Positions 31,066-41,388 of a DNA stretch of 64,000 bases are shown piece by piece. A program made the position numbers and the translations under genes. Position 1 is the first letter of the stretch, and every line of letters starts with the position of its first letter. The notes under the pieces were generated by a model that worked only from the letters and a program-made list of their open reading frames with translations, ran no database searches and was not told where the DNA came from. Source of the stretch: Armigeres subalbatus (lineage: Eukaryota > Arthropoda > Insecta > Diptera > Culicidae); NCBI RefSeq assembly GCF_024139115.2, contig NC_085141.1, positions 66,559,675 through 66,623,674 on the forward strand. The letters are read 5' to 3'.

Positions 31066-31620
31066 AATAACCATATTAGGATTATGATCTTTCTTTATAT
31101 TTTCAGATCGAAATCACCAAAAGAAACGGATTCAAAAATTCAGATTTGTGATCAAAGTTCATCAAATTCCTCTGCCAAGGCTAGATTCAGTATCATTATT
31201 TGTCTGATTCAAAGCTGCTACCTTGCACAAACTACTTATTGGCGTTGTTTTTATGAACAACTAAGCGCATTTTACAGTACATACGTCAGAAGTGAGAACC
31301 ATATCGAAGTCTTCCAGGGATGATCGCTACGATCAGCAACAATACGGTTAGGAGAAACAATTTACAGTAGAAGTTCATAAGTAGAATGTGCAAAATCCTA
31401 AATTTATACAGGAAAAAAATCATAATACATTAAAAATATGTTTTAGACATTTAATTTATTATTCATTCAACGAATTTTGAACTGATACAACAAAGAGATG
31501 CTTACTATCATGTACTTACTGTTTTGTGTACTTCACTTGAGCAAGCTGAAGAGCAAGCTTCTTTGTGTTCTCGTTTAAAAACGCGTGTATTGCGATGTTT
31601 AAAACATCGCTTGTAGGGTT
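31066..31620. other. 3' flank of the SLC5 gene
   Basis: Presumed 3' UTR and downstream sequence. No canonical AATAAA lies within 400 bp of the stop; AATACA at about 31422 is the nearest candidate, and AATAAA occurs only at about 31793. No second gene is seen. Confidence 0.35.
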
Positions 31621-31985
31621 ATTATATTGAAAACTGTGGTATAATTTTTATGTTGATAATGAAATATAATTTAGTTCGTGCAAAACGGACTTTGTGAACA
31701 AATTCGCTTGTTTCAACATTGAAAGAAATCCTAACATCGAACGTTAACCTTTTAGTACTTCCTACGACATTCATAGTGACAATGTCGCATGAATAAAAGC
31801 TAGTAAGTTCGAGTTTACTACATTTTGAGTAGTAAACGTCACATTTCAAAAATACTACAAACAACTGATTCGGTATGAATAAACAAGAGTTTACTACTGA
31901 TTTCTTGTAGTCTGCTCAAGACATTGCTACTCATGTTTCAAATGCAAAAAAAGTCCAATTTAAGGAAAACAAACAAAACAGACAT

Positions 31986-32235
31986 CACCTGTCATAAGAC
32001 GAGTTTATACAATCCCATTGAATTCCACCACTTAATTGTATCTTGACAGATACGTATTTCGACCTCAAAAGTAAGGCCGTCTTCAGTGTCTCGTACTTGA
32101 CTCGACTTCGACTGTCGACTTCTTGACTCGACTGTCAAGATACAATTAAGTGGTGGAATTCAATGGGATTGTATAAACTCGTCTTATGACAGGTGAAAAC
32201 ATTCCAATAAAAAGCTCAAAATAATTTTGTTATCA
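31986..32235 (+). mobile_element. Palindromic retroelement-like repeat with 12-bp target duplication
   Basis: Left arm from CACCTGTCATAAGACGAG; short centre with TACTTGACTCGACTTCG; right arm back to CTCGTCTTATGACAGGTG, followed by the one-sided tail AACATTCCAATAAAAAGC and TCAAAATAATTTTGTTAT. Flanks: CAAAACAGACAT at 31974-31985 and directly after the tail. The tail is present on one side only, which a classical inverted-repeat transposon would not show. Confidence 0.8.
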
Positions 32236-32504
32236 AAACAGACATGTTTTTTGTTGATTAGCTGCAAAAAAAATGATCATCATCGTCATCATGGGGTATA
32301 TTTGTTTTGACGTTTCTGCATGTAGTAAATGGTAGTAAACTGTAGTAAAGTAAGTTCGAATGTAGCATATGAAATAAGTTCGAAAAAAAATTATTCATAT
32401 CAAACATGTAGTTTTCTCTGTGGACTTTATTTTTGAGTAGATACTACAAGCGTTGAGTTTTGCTACTTTTTAGGACCGCGATCTATCGACTATCGACAGA
32501 GAAC

Positions 32505-33022
32505 CAACAGATGTTTGCTTGGGACTAGCACTCATCTTCAATGTACAAGTACTGGTGATCCCATAAGATAGGTCATACTGGCGCCTGCCACGTCAGAATG
32601 CAAGTCAATGTAGGAAAGGGGGAGGAAACGATGATGCAATCACTCGCCCACTGCAAGCCGAATATACCTCTGCACTTGATACGAGTTCATACGGAATTTA
32701 CTGAATTAACGGAATTTAGTTTTTGGGTTAGGTTCGAGAGGCAGGGGTTCGTCTTGGTTAACGAGCTGCCAATGTGATGGAATTTCTAATTGGATGTAGG
32801 AAACGAGCTTGATAGTTCATTTCCAATTCTAGCAGCTTCTGCTAGAATAGTCAAGTTGAAGGTTTAGGATAGAAATGGAAAGGGTATGGAAGTCCATTTC
32901 CAGTTTAAGCGATTGCTAGAACATGAGAAATATAGAAAGTAGGAAAATGGAACGTACCTGGGATTGAACCTACGACCTCCTGCGTATGAGGGAGAAGCAG
33001 TTGTCATATGACTACAGGGCCC
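32505..33022 (-). mobile_element. tRNA-derived SINE-like repeat, reverse orientation
   Basis: The left side shares TGCTTGGGACTAGCACTCATC with the copy near 15136. The right end (32950-33022) read on minus is tRNA-like: GGGCCCTGTAGTCATATG..., anticodon-arm-like CTGCTTCTCCCTCATACGCAG and B box GTAGGTTCAATCCCAGG. It is diverged from 15146-15478. Confidence 0.5.
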
Positions 33023-33029
33023 GTTTTGC

Positions 33030-33700
33030 ACAAAAAAAATGAATTCTACACACTCGAAATGACATCATTTCGATACATTTTAAGTAGTTTGAATCAAACG
33101 TGAATACCATATTGAAAAGAAAATTAAACTTACAGATCATTTGATCGAAAATTATCAATTTGAAGTTTGAATATGCGAAGAATTTTCCACAGACATTACC
33201 GACGACTTTCCATTGCAATATATAGAACTTCTCGATAAAATCAAATTCTTGAATGGAGAAGTCCCGTTTAGCCGAAAGTCATTTGGCTCAACATTCAATT
33301 TGGCTACTGATTTCGGCCATATGATTCATCCCTTTTTGAACAATTGCTCGTGAAATTTTGGAAGATTTTTTAATGGACAATACAAATACTTTCCCGTCAT
33401 TCGTAAAAAATTCCCTTAGAAATAAAAAATGTGCAACTTCCGAAAAAGTTTCCTTGTAAATTCTGAATAACTTCTTGTTGAAATCCAAAGAATTTCTTCC
33501 ACATTTAGAACAATTTCCCGTGAAAACTCCAAATATTTCCTGATGTGAAATTCCCGAATTTCATGTGAAAGTTCCAGAGTTTTACCCGCGAAATTCTGAA
33601 TATTTTTTCGTTAAAAATTTGGAACAATTTTCCGTGGAAATTCTGAAGAATCTTCCACGGAAATTCTAAATAATTTTTCTTAGAAATTCCATCCGCCTGT
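33030..33700. repeat. AT-rich tract with degenerate GAAATTCC-type repeats
   Basis: From about 33340 the words GAAATTC, AAATTCCC and AATTTTCCGTGG recur loosely every 25-30 bp. A tRNA-like remnant (reverse) lies near 33700-33735 (ATGGCGAACAACTAAGCTACAGG). Open frames here are repeat shadows. Confidence 0.4.
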
Positions 33701-33759
33701 ATGGCGAACAACTAAGCTACAGGACCCCCCAGACGGTCTATAGTTTATGTCGTGCAGAT

Positions 33760-34410
33760 TACATCCAACATCCGTACGATAATTGAACCATTTCACGAAT
33801 AATGTTTGGATTCAACCGTACTGTTGTTCATACACTCAGATGAAAGAAAAACATTAACATTTTGACTTCAAACAATCAATTTTGGAATATTCGAAACCGT
33901 ATTTACGATATAACGAAAATATAATTCCGCGATTTTTGCTACAACATTGAAAGGAACCGCGATTCTTGCAACTGAACGAGCAAAGCCGCAACAAATCCAC
34001 GATAGTTGTTACAGCTTTGTAAATTGCATGGTTTCATTGCATAGACCTTGAATTTTGGTCAGTCATCTTGGATTCCAAAACGTCGTCTATAGATTTTAAA
34101 ATTCTACATATTTATCAATCTCAATTGAGATACCCATATTACAAAGTTTCATTGTTGAGATACCCACAAAACGTCCATTATCTTGAATTTTGGTTGGATC
34201 TTGAATTTCTTGGATTTCAAATGGCGTCAAAAGTTGATTTTTGAAATCTATTCATCGACCTTGATTGATAGACACCTATATTGCTTGATTTTATTGCCAA
34301 AATCCCCACGAAAAAGCCATTATTATTTTTAATTTTGGTGCGCCATCTTGAAAACTACCCAAAAGTGAGATCTTTCCACCCAATTTCTAATTTCCGTACG
34401 GGAAGCCAAA
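33760..34410. other. Intergenic sequence, nothing recognised
   Basis: Short repeated phrases (CATCTTGGATTCCAAA, ATCTTGAATTT) suggest old local duplication. No gene is seen. Confidence 0.3.
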
Positions 34411-35165
34411 TTACAGTAAAGTCAACTCTACATATCGATGTTCTATATCTCGATGACTTTTCGTATGTCGATGATTTTCTCGGTCCATTCAATCTACATA
34501 CATTTGGGTTTTCTACATCTCGATATTAAGGTTCGGTTCTATTTAATACCCTGGACAAAATTTCAACCAAATCGGTTAACGTTTGAGCGGTGCTAAACTC
34601 GTTGAAAGTTTATGTGTATGGGAAAATGTATGCAGAAACATCGAAAAACAGTGATTTGCAGTTGGACGGCACATTTTAAGATGCAGAACTATGATACTCA
34701 TCCAGTTCTTGTAGAATTGAATACAGAATGTTACGCTGAAAACCGCGAGAAGATTAGAGTTTATTAGGCAAAGATATTTGCGTTTTACTGGAGTGTTGTA
34801 TGGGTGAATTTATTTCTTTTCGAAGAAACGAAATTTGCTCAAACCCCACTTCAGAGAAATGCTAATAACTTCGCCGGGCAAACACTAATCTTCTCGCGGT
34901 TTTCAGAATAACATTCTGTATTAAATTCTTCAATATTTGAATAAGTATCGTAGTTCATCATCGTAAATTGTGTCAATTAACTGCAAATCACTATTAATTG
35001 CATATTATTCAGCAACTCGGCCGTACGAAAATCTTTTTATTTTCAAATCACTGTTTTTGGATGTTTCTGAATACATTTTCGCATAGGCTGACCATACGTC
35101 CCGTTTTTTATGCCTTATTGTACTGTCCCGTCGTAATCTAGAAAATCCTCAATTTGTCCCGTTTT

Positions 35166-35341
35166 TTCTTAAGAAAATTATTTGAGCTTTTTAGTGGAAT
35201 GTCTTCACTTGTCATAAGACGAGTCGAGTCAAGTACGAGACACTGAAGACGGCCTTACTGTTGAGGTCGAAATACGTATCTGTCAAGATACAATTAAGTG
35301 GTGGAATTCAATGGGATTGTACAAACTCGTCTTATGACAAG
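35166..35341 (-). mobile_element. Palindromic retroelement-like repeat, one arm shortened
   Basis: Tail TAAGAAAATTATTTGAGC at the left, then AGTGGAATGTCTTCACTTGTC and a shortened arm joined to CGAGTCAAGTACGAGACACTG. The full right arm ends CGTCTTATGACAAG. Flanks GTCCCGTTTTTTC (left) and GTCCGTTTTTTC (right) are a probable 12-bp target duplication. Confidence 0.75.
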
Positions 35342-35344
35342 TGG

Positions 35345-36737
35345 GTCCGTTTTTTCATTGATTCATCAAAGGAGCTTCAAAATGTTATTCAGACAAATTC
35401 AATAGGAATCTAAAACCAAATACAAATAAAGTGGACTAAAAACCCATAAAAAGAGTGTGACATGTTATGATATAAGTGTTGCTTTTAAAAGAATGCTATC
35501 TATGCAGTTATGTATTTTGCATGGATCGACTTTTCTTAAGATTGTTTAACAGCTAATGACAACAGGTGAAACGGGAGATGTTTTTCATACAGTTTCATTT
35601 CAATGATTTTTTCTGCTTATTCCGAAGGCATTAAAATTTGGCCAATTTCATCAGCGGATTGAACGGAACCGGTAACTTGGTAGGCATGTCTGTATATCCT
35701 GGAAATCAGGGTATCGCCTCAGCGTCAATAAAATGAAGCGCAGGGACAGACATTCTAATTATAAGACCGAGGAACCCTCTGCATCTCCATGAGCGCACTG
35801 GAAAGGAATAGTATATTAGTTGGGAAGGAAATATATTGGAATTCGACTTGGTAAGCGACTAATTATTCATGATGATACAAAAACGGAAAATCAACGCGTG
35901 TTTTACGTATTTTCCCGAAGACTGATTCGATATCTTAACTACTTCGCGACGACTAAAACATGCACTGCACAACGCTTGCTCGATGGCTACTGCAAACTAT
36001 CGAAGATCGCGCTTGATTCGACCTGACAATACATGCGCATTAGTCACCGAACAGAAGATGGATATTTTATTATTTTCCCGACGACTAAAACACGCACTGC
36101 ACTTACTTGCTCGATGGCTACTCATCAGCTGAACAAAACCGAGTTCAAGCCAGTTTCTAATCGAGGGGAAATTTGTTCAGATTTCAGTCCTCACATTCTT
36201 TCAGGCTAGTTCACTGATCAGGCGCTTGTCTGAAAATTTCGCGGGCGGGTTTAATTTAGGCCCGATTTGAAATACAATCCGGCGGAAATCTCCGAGACTC
36301 CGAGCCGTAAACCAGCCTATAAATTAGGCAGGATTTGTTTTTTACTTTTCGTGACGAAAATTGCATGAGTTCCGTCTGTTTGGAAGCACATGGGAACAAC
36401 ATCAATGAACAAGATTCCCGAGGTGTGAAGCTACTTTTAACGTCATTTGAATAAATTTCAATCAAATAGAACTGTGAATTGATTAGGTTTGACATTTATT
36501 CACATGCGAAATATGGAAAAAATTACAATTACAGTTTATTAATGTTCTTTCCATGATTATCTTTCCTCAGATTTTCTATCACTTATATTTATGAAAAAGG
36601 GTTTTAGTTTGGGAAATCAATAAGTCCCCCCTATTACTCTTTTCGCTTTTGTCTTTTGACATTTTTTTCATAAAATTATTTTATATTTTCACTCTAATGC
36701 CCAGACTGGCTTTAGGCAGGGTACTTTGACAGTTTTT
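35345..36737. other. Interior of the nested element, nothing coding recognised
   Basis: Two similar blocks share TATTTTCCCGAAGACTG or TATTTTCCCGACGAC and GCACTGCAC...TTGCTCGATGGCTAC (35900-35990 and 36060-36125), so a local duplication is present. The small frames carry no recognisable domain. Confidence 0.35.
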
Positions 36738-36880
36738 GCCTTTCTCGTATACTAAGTATACGGTAAAGGCTATATGATCGCTCCAAAAACAAACTTTTTA
36801 TAGAAGGCCCGGAGACCCATAGTGTTATATACCAATCGACTCAGTTCGACGAATCAAGGTGATGTGTGTGTGTATGTGTG
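36738..36880 (+). mobile_element. GCCTTTCTCGTA repeat family, 5' end, copy 2
   Basis: GCCTTTCTCGTATACTAAGTATACGG is a hairpin start, followed by CCGGAGACCCATAGTG, ATCGACTCAGTTCGACG and a GT microsatellite (TGTGTGTGTG). The same order occurs at 57300-57490. It leads straight into the 167-bp tandem array. Confidence 0.55.
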
Positions 36881-36912
36881 TGTGTGTGTGTGCGCAAAAC
36901 TACTCAAAAAAT

Positions 36913-37735
36913 GTCACTCATTTTTCGGGCACTTATCCTCAACCGATTTACTCGCAACAAGTTGCATTCGACGCAGAATCCTGTCTCATTGTTTCCTATT
37001 TGAAATTGGCCAGATCGGACTATGGGATCGAGAGTTATGGCCAAAATACAAATTCATACGAAAAAATCGCGTAAAAAATGTCACTCATTTTTCGGGCACT
37101 TATCCTCAACCGATTTGCTCGCAACAAGTTGCATTCGACGCAAAATCCTGTCCCATTGTTTCCTATTTGAAATTGGCCAGATCTAACTATGGGATCGACA
37201 GTTATGGCCAAAATACAAATTCATACGAAAAAATCGCGTAAAAAATGTCACTCATTTTTCGGGCACTTATCCTCAACCGATTTGCTCGCAACAAGTTGCA
37301 TTCGACGCAGAATTCTGTCCCATTGTTTCCTATTTGAAATTGGCCAGATCTAACTATGGGATCGAAAGTTATGGTCAAAATACAAATTCATACAAAAAAA
37401 TCGTGTAAAAATGTCACTCATTTTTCGGGCACATATCCTTAATCGATTTGCCCACAATAAGTTGCATTCGACGTAGAATCCTGTCCCGTTTTTTCCTATT
37501 GAAAATTGGCCATATCGGACTATGGGATCGAAAATTATACCATTTTTTTCATGGAAAAATCGCTAAAAAAACTCATTCATTTTTCAGGCACTTTTCCTCA
37601 ACCGATTTGCTCGCATTAAATTGCATTCGACGCAGAATGTCTCATATTTTCTTATTGAAAATTGGCCAGATCAGACTATGGGCTTAGAAATTATGGTCAA
37701 ATTACTATTTATTGTGAAAAAGAGTTCAAAAAATT
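36913..37735 (+). repeat. Tandem array, 167-bp unit, about 5 copies
   Basis: Starts of GTCACTCATTTTTCGGGCAC at 36913, 37080, 37247 and 37413, then a diverged one near 37570, give a period of 167, 167, 166 and about 157 bp. Each unit has CAACAAGTTGCATTCGACG and GGGATCGA(A/G)AGTTATGG. The first three copies are nearly identical and later ones decay, so growth was at the 5' side. The apparent 139-codon frame is open only because the unit lacks a stop in that frame. Confidence 0.85.
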
Positions 37736-37739
37736 CTAG

Positions 37740-38810
37740 CACTTAGACTTCATCTATTTCACAAGATACACAAGTTCAACAAATCTGGTTGCAGTAACCA
37801 TATTGTGACTGAATCCGGTCATATAGAAGTTACTGTGATTGATGTGCAATATGTGAGCTTCTCAGGTCGCTCGCAACAGATTGCATTCGACGCCGAATCT
37901 TGTCCCATTGTTTCCTATAGAAACTTGGCCGGATCGTACAATTGGGTAAAAAGTTATGGCGAAAATACTAATTTTAAAACTACAAAATAAATTTTTGAAA
38001 AATTAAATTTTTTGCTCTTATGCTCATCCGATTTGTTTGCAACAAATTGCGTTTGGCGAGATTTTTTTTTATGCATATATTGTACGTGGATTTCCCTATT
38101 GGACCCGACCGTTCGAAATAGTCGCTCCTTGAACGGTCGTTGAAATCGCCGTTTCCACTTTCACACCCATCTTCATAGTAAAATCTGTCAAAACTGACAA
38201 GTCTGCCACGTGTTTTTTGCTGTTTCCCTCGGACTTCTCTTTCTTTTTCCGATGTTTTGACATCTGTTTTGATAGACAAGGAGCAAAAAACAAGGTAATC
38301 TACCAAACATTTATTGAGTTTGGCAAACCTTGCTGGAGAAGGGAACGTTTGAAATAGGCAAGTGAACCCAACGAACGAACGAACGAGATTATTCTGGTTT
38401 TTTTATATTCAATTTTTTAGAATTGGAAAAGTTTTTGATATTGGTCAGTAATAAAATCCTTAATGCATGTTTAAAAGTGAATTAAAATAATATTTCAAAA
38501 TTCCAGAATTTTCCATTTTTTTTAAATGCATTATTTTTTGCTCCTTTGTGTTTTTGTCCACGCCCCTTTGAAGAGTTAAATATTTGTAGTTTAAATAAAA
38601 TAATTCCACATCTAACTCAAAACAATAGAAAGTTATTGTGGCGAATGATTCACTCTAAAATGTTTTTCTAACTTCTTACACGTAAAATGAAAATAAAGCC
38701 CATAAATTATGAAATTTCCACAGCTCTTGTATTTTGACACAAGGTTTTTTGACATGGCCCGTTTGCAAGTGCGTTTGTCCCGTTTTTTCACCGAAATGAT
38801 CTGGTCAGCC
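37740..38810. other. Interior of the nested element after the tandem array
   Basis: A further decayed array unit (about 37865-37960) is followed by AT-rich sequence with an inverted CGACCGTTC/GAACGGTCG pair near 38105-38140. No gene is recognised; the 108-codon minus-strand frame is not credible. Confidence 0.35.
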
Positions 38811-39356
38811 TATTTTTGCATATAAACTTCCAACGAGTTTAGCACCCCCTAAACGTTGACCGATTTGGCTGAAACTTTGTTCAGAGCATCAGGACACCAA
38901 ATAGAACCGAATAAAAGGACGGCCCATCTAAAAAATTGGAAAATGTTTTTCCATACTAATTCCATATCTCTTTATCTCGATGAGTTCTGGTCATATTGTA
39001 TTCTGCTGGATTCTCTCTCCCTATGACGATATATTTAAAATTCTAGCCTACTAGACCATTTTTGGACAATAACAAAAACATCAAAACCAAGAGATGACAT
39101 ATGTTTTGTTGCCGTTTTTCATAGCAACGAGCTTTTTTCGAACTAGTACTCATTTCAATTTTCCTTCCATTTTTCGACTCGATGGTCCCTTCAATATCGA
39201 GATGTGGAGAGGCGACTTAAGGCGGAGTTAAGAAATGAAATAATTTTAAAAAAGCTGCTAGTCACCATAGAGATCGGAACGTCTTTTCTGCATATTGTAG
39301 CTTTTTAGAAGAAAATTGAAAGAAATATCATCCCAGTACTAGAATGAGGCTTTTTG

Positions 39357-39555
39357 GTACCGTCATCGGGGGTGACAATGGGCCAAATGGGGGTAAGAAT
39401 GTGCCACTGTTTAGTATTTCTTTATAATGGAATTATTGTTTCTAAGGACAAGAACTAGACACTCTTTCGAAGTTATCCGACCTATATGTAGACTATTGAT
39501 GAGAACGATGGCCCATTTTTACCCCTAGACCCAATGTCACCCCCGTTGACGGTAC
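39357..39555. mobile_element. MITE with GTACCGTCATCGGGGGTGACA ends, about 199 bp
   Basis: The left end GTACCGTCATCGGGGGTGAC is inverted at the right end as GTCACCCCCGTTGACGGTAC, with inner inverted blocks CAATGGGCC and GGGGGTAAGAATG. It is non-coding. Confidence 0.7.
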
Positions 39556-39559
39556 ATAT

Positions 39560-40720
39560 TGAAACAAATTTCGTTTTGGGTTGATCATCTTTCCGTCAAA
39601 ACCCTCGTCCCTCTCGACTAGCTAAATCTTGAGAATTCGCGCGCGCATTTCAAAAACCCGTATCAATCCACATAACGACGATTGCGCCTTTCTGGAGCAT
39701 TGTAAAATGTGAACAAAGCACATTAGATAGGTCGAAATAGCACTTTCAGGAAACAGATTCCATTTATCCCACCAAATTACTTTTAGCAACTTTAATTTTT
39801 TTCTGAGGTAGAAATTTGGGACAAACAGTAATTTGGTAAACTCCAGAACGCAACGACCGATACAATCAATTATAAATAGGAAACAATGAAACCGTTTCGT
39901 TGGGCTGAGTCGATTGTTAAAAACGCTATCGATCTCATGGCCTCCTGTAAAAAGTTTACTTTTCGAATGAACACACGGTCTTCCATAAAATTAGCGTACA
40001 AGAAAGGAAAAAACGGACTGTTGGAATGACTTTGCATACAAAGCAAGTCCCACTTTTACGGTATGTTGTATAGAACATAAACCAAAAAGAGGAATCGATA
40101 CTAATGGGTCCCCTCCCAGCTCAATTTTTATGTGTTTTCTTGAACGCTCCCTCAAGCCAGCCATTCTTCACTATCGAGGAAAAAAGGTGTAAAATGCGTC
40201 TATCGCATAAATGTGCTCGCGATTTCTCGTTATGGTCAATCAACTATTGTATTGAATTAAGTAAACATCTCTTAATTATAGGGTAAAGTAGATCACGTCA
40301 TAATCATGTGACTTATTTAATAAATCTTTATAGTTTATCAGATAAGAAGAATGGTTGTTTCCTACATTCTTTTGGCAAAAGCAAGTTTGAAAACTGAAAT
40401 GATTGAACAAAGAAACATGTGGAAATGTTTTAATATGCAATTGATCACACTATTTCACTCTCCCCTACCTGTACAATCGGACGCCGGGCGTACGCTTTTA
40501 CAGTAAGAGCCTAGCCTGTAAAACAGTTCCAGTAGCATGTTCGCAAACCCATTTCCATCAAAAGACTATAGCAGCCCAATACCTCAATGATGTCGCGAAT
40601 GCAAAGACTGCTTGTTTCTTATGCTGAAAGGCAGATGAGTTTGCAGAACTGTGACCTAGCAGCAGGTTCTTTTATTAATCAATCGACAATCCATCACTAG
40701 ACGGTGTGACCGGCCGAGGG
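39560..40720. other. Intergenic sequence upstream of the serpin-like gene
   Basis: No gene seen. AT-rich, with some GC-richer blocks (40080-40200, 40480-40760) that may hold regulatory sites. No repeat boundaries recognised. Confidence 0.3.
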
Positions 40721-40781
40721 TATGCGCGAAATGTGTAGTAGACAGACATATGTACGCTTTGGAGAACGCCGCCGTGAATAT

Positions 40782-40811
40782 TATAAAAGATGTTCACCGT
40801 TCCAGAAACCA
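40782..40811 (+). promoter_or_regulatory. TATA box and initiator of the serpin-like gene
   Basis: TATAAAA at 40782-40788 lies 29 bp upstream of the A in CCAGTTAG (A at 40811), matching the arthropod initiator core CAGT and the usual TATA-to-start distance. This predicts a 99-bp 5' UTR before the ATG at 40910. A strong TATA/Inr pair suits an inducible or tissue-restricted gene (inference). Confidence 0.6.
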
Positions 40812-40909
40812 GTTAGTCCGTCGCGTTTTGATGTTGGGTCCGGTTGTGGAGTCAAAAGCTCATTGAATTGTTTTTTTTTTCTTCTTGAGAAATTTTGTGG
40901 GAAATCGAG

Positions 40910-41388
40910 ATGGCAACAACCACTAGAGTCCTACTGATGGTATTCACCACGTGCTATTCCTTTACACTCATCGCCGGGCAGTACTACAGTATAAATCTTG
41001 GTGGTGAAGAAGCTGTTATCGCACAACCAGCCCCATCTCCTCCCACCGGGGGACCTGCACAGGAAATAAGACCAAAAATCACTCCACTCGATGCCATGGT
41101 AGATAAGACCAACCATCTCGGCTTCCGGATATTGTATCTGCACTCGAAGGGAAACAAAAACAATATTGCATTTTCGCCATGTGCCCTAGCGAGTATTCTT
41201 GTGGCGCTGTATGAAGGTGCTGATGGAAAAAGTGCTGCTGAGATACACGAAAATCTGGTGCTGCCATTCGACAAGGATATCTTGCGCGTTGGCTATCGGG
41301 ACATTCATCGCCGTTTGAGGAGTTATTTCTACCGAAGAGAAAATTTACTCAGTGGATTAAGTTTAAGCAGTGAAAATATAACGATCAG
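40910..41388 (+). CDS. Serpin-like protein, exon 1
   Basis: Residues 1-159 and two bases of codon 160. Signal peptide, a Pro-rich linker (QPAPSPPTGGP), then the first serpin helices with NIAFSP. Donor GTAAGT. Confidence 0.88.

Larger units (their letters stand above)
35085..38811. mobile_element. Element with AGGCTGACCA ends inserted in the palindromic element
   Basis: The inverted ends AGGCTGACCA are exact over 10 bp, followed on both sides by GGGAC/GTCCCG-rich sequence. The flanks ATTTTCGCAT (35075-35084) and ATTTTTGCAT (38812-38821) are a near-perfect direct repeat, and removal of the insert restores the continuity of the host element. No transposase seen. It contains a palindromic retroelement-like copy (35166-35341) and a 167-bp tandem array. 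Confidence 0.6.
34532..38913. mobile_element. Palindromic element interrupted by a later insertion
   Basis: The left end CGGTTCTATTTAATACC...CCAAATCGGTTAACGTTTGAGCGG is inverted at the right end (38822-38913: CCCTAAACGTTGACCGATTTGG, CAAATAGAACCG). The interior also folds back (34735-34790 against 34870-34940, both with ACAGAATGTTA and CGCGAGAAGATTAG in mirror). Interrupted at 35085. Confidence 0.6.
34414..39217. mobile_element. Tc1/mariner-like MITE (outer shell of a nested insertion cluster)
   Basis: The left end TA|CAGTAAAGTCAACTCTACAT and the right end (reverse complement AGTCGCCTCTCCACATCTCG) are diverged inverted repeats flanked by TA. The same end stands alone at 6154. Between the ends lie three further layers of elements. 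Pairing of these two ends is inference from their orientation and their position around the inner pair. Confidence 0.5.

Noticed and set aside
36822..37241. 139-codon plus-strand open frame
   Set aside because: It runs through the GT microsatellite and the 167-bp tandem array; it is open only because the unit lacks stops in that frame.
40895..40909. Upstream start for the serpin-like protein at a TTG codon
   Set aside because: Non-ATG start not expected; the ATG at 40910 gives a good signal peptide directly.
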